NCBI RefSeq assembly: GCF_033568475.1
Contig: NC_133122.1
Span: 17,484,706 to 17,548,705 of the forward strand
Source: Henckelia pumila
Taxonomy: Eukaryota; Streptophyta; Magnoliopsida; Lamiales; Gesneriaceae
Direction of reading: 5' to 3'
DNA: 64,000 nucleotides
The position numbers were made by a program, and so were the translations under genes. This document shows, in pieces, positions 24,534 to 34,498 of the stretch. Every line of letters begins with the position of its first letter. Position 1 is the first letter of the stretch. The notes beneath the pieces were generated by a model. The model did not search any database. It saw only the letters and a program-made list of their open reading frames with translations, and was not told the DNA's origin.

Positions 24534-24737
24534 ATGGCATCCAGTGCTAGAACTGCTTCTTACACCGTTGAAGAAGATAAGCATCTGTGTCATATATACC
24601 TTGACATATCACAGAATCCTATTGTCGGTATCAATCAATCAAAAGATCAGTTCTGGGCTCGCGTTGAAGAAGGTTACAATAGTAGCAAAACAAACACCGT
24701 ACAAGTTCGTACAAAAGATCACTGCAGTGCCGCGTGA
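24534..24737 (+). pseudogene. PIF/Harbinger ORF1, truncated Myb/SANT-like protein
   Basis: 67 residues from the ATG at 24534. The segment YTVEEDKHLCHIYLDISQNP, followed by an FWARVEEGYN block, matches the start of the Myb/SANT-like DNA-binding domain in plant PIF/Harbinger ORF1 proteins. Family members are several times longer, and this copy stops after TKDHCSAA with only AT-rich DNA following, so an internal deletion has removed most of the gene. In intact elements ORF1 helps the transposase bind the element ends. It is divergent to the transposase and shares the repeat-array promoter. Confidence 0.8.
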
Positions 24738-25134
24738 AAACTATTTGTATTTTAATTGTTATGTATCTGAATTTTATATTTGTAGTCCAATTTATATTTA
24801 TAGTTTAAATATTTGCATTACAAAATACAATTATTTATAAAATAATTATTTAATAATTAATTAAATGTTAAAAATTAAATTAAATTAAATTAAATTAATA
24901 ATAAATTATTTATTGATTACATTAAATGATTATATATTAATTTTTTTAATAATATTTAGTTATTATAATAATACCAAAAATATTTAAATAATATTTAAGT
25001 ATTTTTAAAAACAAATAAAAGGTAATAAAAAAAATAAAATCTTTGCACCAAATTTGGCGCAGGCCAAAGGTGGGGGGCGCTAAAATAGCGCAGCATTTAG
25101 CGCGCTCATTGGAGCTCCTTTGCTACGCTAAAAT
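24738..25134. other. PIF/Harbinger subterminal AT-rich region
   Basis: Non-coding; contains a short TTAAA/AATTAAATT run near 24870-24900 and a GC-richer end with GCGC/TAGCGC repeats close to the right inverted repeat. The ORF1 3' half is missing here. Confidence 0.7.
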
Positions 25135-25148
25135 GGTTGGAGCTGCTC
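25135..25148 (-). repeat. PIF/Harbinger right terminal inverted repeat
   Basis: GGTTGGAGCTGCTC directly before TTA at 25149-25151. Reverse-complemented it begins GAGCAGCTCCAACC. Confidence 0.88.
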
Positions 25149-25416
25149 TTAACTAACCACTTTTGGTGTCATGTTGAATTTTTTCCATTTTTTTTCTTTT
25201 ATACCCCTACACTCTCTCCAACTCACTCATCCCATATTTTTCTTTCAGCATCACTTATTCTTTTTTCATCACTATTTTCATCAATTTAAAAGTGAATTTC
25301 ATTCATAGCTAATTTTTTTTAGATTTGAAAAAAAATAGACAAACACTTTTAAATTAATAAATTATTCAATATACAATAAATTAGATTTATATATAATATT
25401 CTACCTCCGTACTGGT

Positions 25417-25530
25417 AGAGAAGAAAGTCTCAGTCTCACCCACGCAAAGAGCGAAAAACTTTCTTTATTTTTTTCCAAGCAACCGTCAAATAAATAGAGA
25501 AGTCAGTCTCAGTCTCACCCACGCCAAGCC
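25417..25530 (+). repeat. Short direct duplication in the PRAT gene leader
   Basis: AGAGAAGAAAGTCTCAGTCT at 25417 and a close copy at 25496 (79 bp apart), each followed by CACCCACGC. They lie in the probable 5' UTR region of the PRAT gene. Confidence 0.75.
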
Positions 25531-25909
25531 TTTCAACAATTTTCTTTTCTTTTCAAGGTTCGTCTTCAAATTTAATTACGTTTTTGGTTTAAATTTGCCT
25601 GATTCAGAATCTAATTTCACAAGTTCGATACTAATTGATAATGCTATTTTCTTGCCTTTTGATTTGGAGTAGTACGTATCTGCGTGAAATTTTGGTTTTA
25701 CGGCTCGAATTATTTTGATATGTAGCCAATTTTATCGATCGAATCAGTTTTCCAGTATTTCTGGACTTAGTTGCTTTAATTTTGCGATCGATCCAACATA
25801 TATTGGATGTGGTAGTGTGCTTGCTACGACATTAATTGTGATGCTCGATCCAAGTTTTATTTGAGGACTGAGTTGTGTTTATATGTTTTATGTAGCAAGG
25901 TTCTACGGA

Positions 25910-27351
25910 ATGGGAACTGATTATCAGTCTATTTTGAAGAAAACGGTGGAGCATTCGGCCTGGGTCTAGTTAATGGGATATTTTTTGGTTCCATAGCTTC
26001 TTTGATCACTCTGCCCCTTGTTGAGGGGGGAGCTGGTGCTTCTGCGATTCATTCAGCAAAGATGCTGGGACGTTTTGGATGGAGAACTGCTGCAGTTGCT
26101 GGTGCTTCTGCGATTCATTCAGCAAAGATGCTGGGACGTTTTGGATGGAGAACTGCTGCAGTTGCTGGTGCTTCTGCGATTCATTCAGCAAAGATGCTGG
26201 GACGTTTTGGATGGAGAACTGCTGCAGTTGGTGCAACCTTCACTGCGGTAAGTCTGTCGATCGGGAAATACCGGAAGAAAAATGACTTGATTAATTACTC
26301 AGTTGGTGGATTTGCGGCTGGTGCTACTTTCGCTTTCACAGGTGATGCTTTTGTTTTTATTGATTTATCTTAATTAGTGGGGTTAATTGTATATGAATGA
26401 TTATATATCCTTGTGTGTGAGATTCTTCGAGTGTTTAAATAAATATGCCTTTAATTAAGCTCATCTAAGTAAGGATTTCTGTGTATAGACATGGTGATTC
26501 ATTCTTTCATGTTAGTTAGCTCTCCTTCTTCATGTGGTTTTATGGCTATTTTGTTGTTGGTCATGTACATAATAACACTCTTTTAGTGAAGAGTCCTCGA
26601 TCCCTGTTCGTTGTAGTTCATTGTAGTGTGCAAGGAAGGGGGGGCATGGCTATAGCAATCATGTTTGATTTCTTGTGTTTATATGTATTTATATATGGAC
26701 TTCAATTTCCGCATCACATACACGTTGCTGTTGTTTCTGGTGCACTTCATTTTAAGAAGATTTCTTGACTAGCTTTAAGATCTAACTGGCCAAGTCTCTA
26801 TACAGTTGATAACATATGCTATTTCATGCCAGTGTACGTCAATGAGAAGGAATATTTAATTTGGGCACGTTGATAGCAAATTCACGATTTTATAGTTTAA
26901 CAAGCATTGGATTTGCTCTTAGCTAGGTCTACTAATTATCTCTGTATGTATCGATTAGTAACTAGACAACAACATATGCTAATCTCCAAATCAACAATAT
27001 TTGTGCAATGTGTGTGTGGTAACTTCTAAGGAGTAATGTCGGGGATCTATTTAGTATTTGAAGGCTTGTTTGCGATGATGTGGAACAAATTTATATTTAT
27101 TGATGAGTTTCATGATGTACTTCAAGAAAGGATTTCTTGAATATCAATGCCCTGACTTTATCTTCATTAATTCCCATTATTTTCTTCCTTTGATTTATTT
27201 AAAAGTGATGCTGAATTTGTGTTTCTTTCGGCTGATATATATGACATTGTACTCTCTAGAGAGGAGCATTCCAATGGCAATCGCTGGGGGAACACTCACT
27301 GCAATCACGCCTCCTCTTTTTTCGTTCTTCTATCCAAAACCAAAACAGTAG
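25910..27351 (+). pseudogene. TIM17/22/23-family (PRAT) membrane protein gene, triplicated segment and frameshift
   Basis: Two exons are visible: 25910-26341 (donor G|GTGATG) and 27260-27351 (acceptor CTCTAG|AG), stop 27349-27351. The protein has Gly-rich membrane segments (FGLGLVNGIFFGSIASLITL; VGGFAAGATFAF). It fits the PRAT signature [G/A]x2[F/Y]x10Rx3Dx6[G/A/S]Gx3G exactly, starting at GATF (nt 26230). The end (RSIPMAIAGGTLTA) resembles plant complex I B14.7/OEP16-like proteins, so organelle-membrane transport or complex I are the likely settings; I cannot choose. Residues GASAIHSAKMLGRFGWRTAA occur three times in tandem. The ATG at 25910 is out of frame with the rest: one base seems lost in the A-run at 25938-25943, and an in-frame TGA lies upstream. 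An alternative splice start could avoid this, so pseudogene status is probable, not proven. Confidence 0.72.
26032..26229 (+). repeat. 66-bp coding segment triplicated in tandem
   Basis: Three apparently identical 66-bp units: 26032-26097, 26098-26163, 26164-26229. Being 22 codons each, they keep the reading frame. Identity among the units implies a very recent event, or an assembly or sequencing artefact. Confidence 0.97.
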
Positions 27352-29081
27352 GCACCCTCAAGAAATTTTATCCCTGCACGAAAACTCCAATGTTCATTAG
27401 TTCCAGCCCGAGATGCAAATTTCTTCAATTTTGCCGAAAACTTGATTGTTGAACTCTATTTGACTGCTTCTTTTGCTTAATTCGGTTAGCTGCTAGCTAG
27501 AATTGTTAATTGCAGGGACATGTTCATTTTGTTGGTTCACAGTCGTTAAAATGTAGGGAAAACTGCAAACATTTCTTCTGTATTTTGGAATGCCCTTACT
27601 AGCCAAGTGCAAATCTACTTCTTTTGCTTAATTCGGTTAGCTGCTAGCTAGAATTGTTAATTGCAGGGGCATGTTCATTTTGTTGGTTTGCAGTCGGAAA
27701 AATGCAAGGCAAACTGCAAAATTTCTTCTGCATTTTGGAATGCGCTTACTAGTAGGTGCAAATGTCCCTTGGATTTTGTTGCTGAATTAATTAATTAGTT
27801 GATTATGAAAAAGTTTATATGATCCATAATATACAGATGTTTAATAATTTTAATAACTAAATACATTAGCTATACATAATTCATGCTAAAATTGCTAGCA
27901 TACAAGTGAAATGATATTTTAACCTTTTTAAGAATTATGAAGAATTTTATTAATACTTTATTTTATTTAATTTAAATAAACAAATGTACTCATAAGTTAA
28001 GGTTTACTTTATTTTATCTTAACAAAATGGAATACTTTTTACTTGTAAGCAATGTTGATGAACAGAAGATGCCTAATTATCATAAACATATACTGAATTT
28101 GTCAAGATAATGATAATTATGCTTGGCATCACAAATTTGCTGGATGCCGATACCTAATAATCATTTTTCTTGACTGCGCCAAAACTTGTAATTGGCCTTC
28201 CTCCATAAAGTGTTGCTTTCAAGATTCTCTGTTTGGACTACCACAATTGAGCTTTAGAAGAAATGCGCATTGTGTTTGTGTCTGTTTTATTCAAATAATT
28301 AACATAATTATAACTTCACAAATTAAATTCCTTACAAAGAGTCAGCGCCGCCACATCATATGGGAGTGGGCAAAAGTATTTTGCCGCTAACTGACTTGGG
28401 GATCGCCTTTTCTCCCATCCCCAAAACATTAATTTGTCCAGCCATTCTCGAGTGCTAGGGTGCTGCCCTTCGGATTTCGTTCAAATTGTAGACCAAAGGA
28501 CCCTTTTTTTTCATTTAACTTGAGATGTTGACGTGAACATCTCACTTAAAAATGTTTTGGTTTTTGAATCTATCCTTCGAGCTTTACCCGAAAGCTAGCA
28601 TGGAACAAACTACCATTCTCGGGCCGTAATTCAATCTTTCAATAGACCTTTTGTGATGCTATCGCCTATCTATGCTGTTCCGAAATTAGAAATGGATGCT
28701 CTCACAAGGGCCAGAAGAAAGAAAGAAAATCTAACAGTGGCGTACGTTTTGGGGAAAGAAAGAAAAGAAGAGCTTCCTCAATGGGCCAGATAGCATTGAC
28801 TCGGTTCCCATTATATATATAATGCATGATGTTGCATATAAATGCGCATGCATATTGTTAACAGTTTAATGAAATCCTTATTCTCGAAAAAAATAAATCT
28901 TTCCTCCAATAAATTATATTAAAGCAAATCTAGATCGATCTGGTATTAAGTGACTAATTGATTATTTATTACAAGGCTATCGGATATCCATATGTTTTTG
29001 AATTCATTATTGTTTCTAAGTGACAAAAAATCTTTTAATGACTCTGAAGATTATGAAAGTACTTGATTAATCATGACATTA
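27352..29081. other. Spacer downstream of the PRAT gene
   Basis: AT-rich and non-coding. It contains an imperfect tandem duplication at 27467-27768. The rest shows no recognisable protein or RNA gene. Confidence 0.6.
27467..27768. repeat. Imperfect 151-bp tandem duplication
   Basis: CTTCTTTTGCTTAATTCGGT begins at 27467 and again at 27618. The similarity runs on through TAGCTGCTAGCTAGAATTG and GGAATGC(C/G)CTTACTAG in both copies, with scattered differences, so it is older than the 66-bp triplication. Confidence 0.9.
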
Positions 29082-29235
29082 CCATATCAAATGGCAATTG
29101 GTGCAATAATGTATCTTGCTAATCAAACAAGATTTAGATATTGCTTTTGTTGTAAATTTATTAACAAGATATAATACCTCTTTACCAACAGGAAACAACA
29201 AAATATTGGAACGATAAACACACATTTTTAGGTTA
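29082..29235 (+). pseudogene. Decayed copia reverse-transcriptase fragment
   Basis: One frame reads PYQMAIGAIMYLAN, then after a frame change DLDIAFVVNLLTRYNTS, then a weak KYWN segment. This matches the copia RT region normally reading like P(Y)xxAIGxLMYLAxxTRPDIAFxVNLLxRYxxxP...HWN. It is short, frameshifted and lacks LTRs, so it is an old relic unrelated to the intact copia elements nearby. Confidence 0.78.
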
Positions 29236-29278
29236 TTAACAAATTCATTGGATCGTGTTTTTTAAAAAAAAAAGACAA

Positions 29279-29284
29279 TTTATT
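29279..29284 (-). terminator. Candidate poly(A) signal of the aldolase gene
   Basis: AATAAA on the minus strand about 245 bp past the aldolase stop codon, a plausible plant 3' UTR length. Plant poly(A) signals are weakly defined, so this is a candidate only. Confidence 0.4.
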
Positions 29285-29529
29285 GGATCCAAATTCCAGA
29301 ATCGATCCATAATTAAAATCACCAATTCGACAGCCATCAATGGCAAGTCTTTCTGACAACACGCCAAAAAGTAAAATAACAAACACATAGCACCCATCCA
29401 ATATCGGAGTGTTGATGGTTCTCGGGGCTTATTCAAACAAAAAAAACTAAAAACAAGAACTACCTAAAATTAAGACTCCATTTTCTCCTACAGCACGCCG
29501 AAAAGTTTCAAGGGAGAACAAAATTTCAC

Positions 29530-31609
29530 CTAGTATTTGTAGTCCTTAACATGGAGGCTCTCGGATGCACCCTCGCTCAAAGAACCACCACCTTGATAAG
29601 TTCCAAGGGTTGCTTCAGAGTTTGCCTTGCATCGTGTCAGGAATGCAGCCTGTGCCTTTGGGATGTTGTCTTCTTTTCCAGACCAACTCTTAAGGGTACT
29701 CTGCTGTAGTGCGCGTCCAAACGAGAAAGAAAGACTCCATGGTTTCTTCGTTTTAAGTTTGTTCATGGCATTGAGGTTGACTGTTGCCTCTTCCTCGCTC
29801 TGCCCACCAGATAAAAACACAACAGCAGGGACTGCAGCAGGCATCGTGCGTTGCAAGGCACGAACTGTGTGCTCAGCAACGACCTCAGGAGCAACCTTGG
29901 CAGAGTCAGAACCAGGAGTCACCATGTTAGGTTTCAAGAGAGTTCCCTCAAGGAGGACATGGTGGTCATTGAGTGCCTTGTAACAAGCAGCTAGGACACG
30001 TTCTGTGACATCCGCACACTTTTCGATGTCATGAGAACCGTCAACGAGGATCTCAGGCTCAACAATGGGTACCAAGCCATTTTCTTGGCAGATGATGGCA
30101 TAACGAGCCAAACCATTTGCGTTTTCATTAATAGCGAGCTGTGATGGTTCGTTGGGACCGATTTTGAGCACAGCTCTCCATTTGGCGAACCTAGCACCAG
30201 CAGCATAATACTGTTGGCAACGTTGGGCAAGGCCATCAAGCCCTTGAGTGGTGGTCTCACCATTGGTGCCAGCAAGCTCAACAGTGCCCTTGTCAACCTT
30301 GATACCGGGGAGGACACCACCCTCCTTCATGACCTCAACGAAGGGCTTACCTGTAAGTTCAGAATACCAACAGTTCATATTAGAAGACAAATAGGCATTG
30401 TCATTTAAAGGAAATTACAACAAAAATCCTTCCCTATAATATATACCTGCAGCTGTTTTCTGGTATAGAGTTTCCTCAAAGAGGATAACTCCGCTGAGGT
30501 ACTGAAGAGCACCAGGCGTAGTGAAAAGAAGCTCACGAAGAGCCCTCCTGTTTGTTTCAACATTCTCCACATTGATACTGGATAGACGCTTGCCTATTGT
30601 ACCAGTAGACTCATCAGCGGCAAGGATACCCTTTCCAGGGGTGCCAATGTATGCAGCATTAGCGATAAGCTCATCTGCAGAAATAAAAAGCTTTTTAAAC
30701 TTTAAGGAAGCAGAAAGATGTTATAGGTAAGAAAGATGCAAGACCAACCATCTAACAAATATTAGAAAAAATTTCTAAAGCAGCAAAACGAAACAAGGAA
30801 CATCACAAGTCCAAGAATTAAGCATCAATAGCATGCTCGCCCCAGTATTATGATCGATAACTATTAAACATGCCAAATTATTAATGATTTGAATCACTAT
30901 GAAGTACAAGTAACGAAAAAACAACAATTACTCGACCAATATAAAAGCATTAAAAGTAGAATTCTGCGCAATGGAAAGTGACTCAAACATGAACAACCTG
31001 AACCTAAAAGATCTATCCTCGATAATTAACCATTTGACAGAGATCTCTGAATAACTCACCGACCACAAGCACAAATAAAAGAATCTAGATCCAAAACGGA
31101 AGACACCATAACTCACGTGTACAAATCATCAGTGATGAAATATCTGTATCATCATTAAACACCAAGATATAAAATCCGTGTAACAAATCCAGATCTGCAT
31201 CTAAACTAACAAGTTGAAATCTAGATCCATCGATGATTGGATCGAATGCAACTCATCAGCCCACAGAAACTCGTATCATGCCATAAATAGAACAGCGATA
31301 ATCAGCACTCGTCCAAAAACCAAAAACCAAAAACACAAAGATCTAATCCAGTGAAAAACACTTCGCAACTAAAAAATTCCAGTGGCATATGATTCATATA
31401 TTTGGAGTCGCACACAACCAAATCAATTAATTAATAAACCAAACATCACACCAGAATAGATCAGAAAAACAAAATTGATCGACCAGATCTTCAAATCACC
31501 AAATTAAACCAACAAAAACGGTAAATCGAAAGCAAAAAAGCCACGATCCGGCACAAAAAACAAAGTAAATCGAAAATTTACCAGCGTACTTTCCCCTGTA
31601 GCTAGACAT
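29530..31609 (-). CDS. FBA: Cytosolic class I fructose-bisphosphate aldolase
   Basis: Three exons on the minus strand: 31582-31609, 30447-30674, 29530-30350, with introns 30675-31581 (907 bp) and 30351-30446 (96 bp), all GT-AG. They total 1077 nt, giving 358 residues, the usual length of plant cytosolic aldolase. The start is [20 protein letters not shown] with no transit peptide, which separates it from the longer plastid forms. Visible motifs are [33 protein letters not shown], the class I signature [10 protein letters not shown] with the Schiff-base Lys, the phosphate-binding [11 protein letters not shown], and the C-terminal Tyr (LHVKDYKY) needed for activity. It reversibly splits fructose 1,6-bisphosphate into dihydroxyacetone phosphate and glyceraldehyde 3-phosphate in glycolysis and gluconeogenesis. 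The frame is intact. Only 272 bp separate the ATG from Copia-2. A longer open frame beginning at 30390 reads through intron 2 and is not the real start. Confidence 0.97.
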
Positions 31610-31700
31610 GGTCGATAGTATAATATACGAGACGAGAAAAATAGTATGAATGGAGAGAGAGAAAGAAGTGAGAGTTTGGTGGAAAGAAATGAGGGATAGG

Positions 31701-31720
31701 TTAGGGTTATTATAAAGAGT
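31701..31720 (-). promoter_or_regulatory. Aldolase proximal promoter: telo-box and TATA-like site
   Basis: On the minus strand TTTATAATAA (about 31710-31719) lies roughly 100 bp upstream of the ATG. AACCCTAA (31701-31708), the plant telo-box found near the start sites of many housekeeping genes, lies just downstream of it. The exact transcription start is not determinable here. Confidence 0.5.
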
Positions 31721-31881
31721 GCGAGTAAGTTTGGGTCATTGGTATTACCGCCGCTTCCGCTTCGTAATCTCGACCCCTCCTCCAAGTAAAGTAAACTTGT
31801 CTTAAATAAATTACTTATATTTTATTATTCGACTAACCATATTACCCCTACTCATTTTCATAATATAAATTGTATAATTTT

Positions 31882-32283
31882 TGTTGGTCTCAGGTGCGGC
31901 ATTACGAGATAAAAAAGTATGAAAATTGAAAAATAAATAAACATCAAGATTTACGTGAAAAACCCCCAAAAATTATTTGGATAAAAACCGCGGGCAAGAC
32001 CAAAAGATTTCACTATAATATTTGGAGAATTACAACATCTCTCTGTGTTTCCAAAGAGACACTCACTCTCTTAATACAAGAGAAAATCTATCTCACAAAT
32101 ATATATAGAAGCACACTCAAAATATTTGAATGTTATTAAACTGAAAAGGAAACTCAGAATGGGATACTGGAATGCCGAGAGGATGCACTTATTTATAGTG
32201 CAATTCCTCGGTGCCTGCCACCTCTTTGTCCTGATTCAAAGTTTTCTGCCTCAATTAATACCAAGTGGTCACCTTTGCCTACA
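31882..32283 (-). repeat. Copia-2 3' LTR (402 bp)
   Basis: On the minus strand it starts TGTAGGCAAAGGTGACC after the purine-rich CTTCAAGTGAGAGAAA and ends ...GAGACCAACA. A TATA box (CTATAAAT) is at 32191-32198. The outer boundary is inferred from the TG...CA rule since the partner LTR is outside the window. Its end lies 272 bp upstream of the aldolase ATG and could influence that promoter. Confidence 0.8.
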
Positions 32284-32358
32284 TTTCTCTCACTTGAAGA
32301 TTTGATTGAGAATCAAACTCATCTCCACACATCCTTTCAATCTTGTCATTCTTGCTGC

Positions 32359-34498
32359 TTACGTTCCTACTAGGCCACTTGAGAATCTACACCACTCAAA
32401 CTTATATGTGTTCACTGGCTTGGTCAGAATATCAGCAATGTTATCCTTCGTATGGATTTTTCTGCATATCCACACTTCCTTCCTCTACTACCTCTCGTAG
32501 AAAGTGAAATTGAACTCCAATGTGTTTAGTCCTGGAATGAAAGGCTAGATTCCTTGCAATGTGCAAGGCACTCTGACTGTCACAAAACAAAGGAATATTT
32601 TCTTGTGTGTGCCCAAGCTCCTCCAATAACCTTTTAATCCATATTGCTTCCTTGCAAGCTTGAGTAGCTGCCATGTATTCTGCTTCCGTTGTAGATAACG
32701 CCACAACTGTTTGCAGTTTTGAAACCCAGCTGACTGCACCTCCTGCAACTGTAAACACATAACCAGTAGTAGATTTTCTCTTATCTGGATCACCTGCGTA
32801 ATCTGAATCCACATAGCCCCTGAGTGTAAAATCTGATCCTCCAAAATATAATGCAGCATTCAAGGTACCCTTAATGTATCTAAGGATCCTCTTAACCGTG
32901 CTCCAATGCTCTTGTCCAAGATTCGCCATATACCGACTGAATGCTCCCACTGCTTGTGCAATGTCTGGTCTTATACAAATCATGGCGAACATTAAACTTT
33001 CCACTGCTGATGCATACGGTACTCGAGACATCTCAATCTTCTCTGCTTCACTGCTAGGACACATCTCAGAAGATAACTTGAAGTTAATAGGAAGAGGGGT
33101 TGAAACTGGCTTACTATCTTGCATGTTGAAGCGCTGCAAGACTTTCTTCAAATAATTTTTCTGGAAAAGCCAAATCTTCCTGTTGCTTCTGTCTCGGTGA
33201 ACTTGCATCCCTAGAATCTTGTTTGCTGGTCCCAAGTCCTTCATATCAAATTCTCTAGCCAACTGTGCCTTCAATTCTTGGACTCGATCTTTGTTGGGGC
33301 CTGCTACCAACATGTCGTCCACGTACAACAGCAAAATGATATAATCATCATCACCAAACCTCTTGAAATATGTACAAGGGTCTGCACTGAGTCTGTTGTA
33401 CCCAAGGCTCATGATATAGGAATCAAATCTCTTGTGCCAACACCTCGGCGCCTGTTTGAGACCGTACAGAGATTTGTTCAACCTGCAAACCAAGTTCTCT
33501 TTGCCTTTTTCTGCAAAACCTTCTGGCTGGAGCATATAGATTTCTTCTTCAAGATCGCCATGAAGAAATGCCGTTTTCACATTTAGCTGTTCTAGATGTA
33601 GGTCAAACAATGCCAATACTACTCTGACTGTTGAAAGTCGAACCACAGGAGAAAATATCTCATTGAAGTCAATATCTTCTTTCTGAGCATACCCTTTGAC
33701 AACCAATCTTGCACGATACCGCTCCACTTAGTTATTGTCATCACGCTTGATATTATAGACTCATCTGTTACCGATAGCTTTCCTCCCTCGTGGTAGTGTA
33801 ACAAGATCCCAAGTTTTGTTTCTGTCCAATGCTTCCAATTCTTCCTACATCGCTGTCATCCACAGGGATACATCCGAGCTTTGAGTAGCCTCATGGAAAC
33901 TCGATGGCTCACCATCCTCTGTTAATAGACAATATGCAATATTGCTTTCAGTGACATAATCTGAAAGCCAACCTGGTGGTCTTCTCTCTCGAGTTGACTG
34001 CCTCACTTTGGAAACCTCTGACTCAACTGGTTCTTGTACCTCGTGCTCTGTTACTGCTTCACAAGAAACTTGATCTTCATCTGTCTTATCTTCCACCTGA
34101 ATGACAGTAGTTTTTGAATTTTGTGTGCCTTTGTCTCCCTTCACTTTATCTTCCTCAAAGATAACATCTCTGCTGATGATAAACTTGTGGACAGTAGGAT
34201 CCCACAAGCGAAACCCCTTTACTCCATCAGCATAGCCCAAGAAGATACACTTTCTGGATTTGGAATCCAACTTCGATCTTTCTTGATCATTATACAACAC
34301 GTACACCGGACTTCCAAATGTATGTAACCGAGAATAATCAGCTGACTTGCCAGTCCACACCTCCATCGGAGTCTTCAAATCAATCGCCACTGAAGGAGAG
34401 CGATTGATGATGTAAGAAGCGGTTTTGACTGCTTCTGCCCAAAATGACTTGGCTAGACCCGCAGTACTCAACATGGCCCTTGTTCTGTCCAACAAAGT
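32359..34498 (-). pseudogene. Copia-2 pol, C-terminal half, multiply broken
   Basis: It begins in integrase (TLLDRTRAMLSTAGLAKSFW), where Gypsy-2 is inserted, then WTGKSADYSRLHTFG and the linker VRQSTRERRPPGW. Reverse transcriptase (ARLVVKGYAQKEDIDFNEIF, YVDD near 33315) and RNase H (DSDYAGDPDKRKSTTGYVF, STTEAEY) follow. Breaks are TAG at 33845-33847 (Gln expected), TGA at 33761-33763 (Trp expected in the GNKW-type motif), TAA at 33728-33730 (Gln expected), and one extra T in the run 32457-32461. That extra base shifts the frame before the normal NIADILTKP end, whose stop would be at 32359-32361. A few residues also appear missing after VRVVLAL. The copy is dead. Confidence 0.92.

Larger units (their letters stand above)
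12405..25151 (-). mobile_element. PIF/Harbinger DNA transposon, split by Copia-1
   Basis: Body 12408-25148 flanked by TTA on both sides (12405-12407 and 25149-25151), the target preference of PIF/Harbinger. The ends are inverted: GGTCATCTCCAACC at left, and GAGCAGCTCCAACC when the right end is reverse-complemented, 11 of 14 matching. Removing Copia-1 and one copy of its target duplication leaves about 3.3 kb, a normal size for the superfamily. It carries the two expected genes in divergent orientation: a HARBI1-like DDE transposase (minus) and a Myb/SANT-like ORF1 (plus). Both are broken, so this copy cannot move itself. Confidence 0.93.
31882..34498 (-). mobile_element. Copia-2: Ty1/copia element, 3' portion, interrupted by Gypsy-2
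   Basis: On the minus strand: a pol 3' part, polypurine tract (32284-32299) and 3' LTR (31882-32283). The 5' part is not in the window; it should lie beyond Gypsy-2 and the 6.9-kb array. The host bases next to the LTR are ATTTT (31877-31881), the expected target duplication. It resembles TNT1-94-like copia. Gypsy-2 interrupts the integrase coding sequence exactly at 34499. Confidence 0.92.

Noticed and set aside
29530..30390. Aldolase reading frame with a start at 30388-30390
   Set aside because: The first residues come from intron 2 read-through. The GT-AG introns and the 28-nt first exon give the full 358-residue protein.
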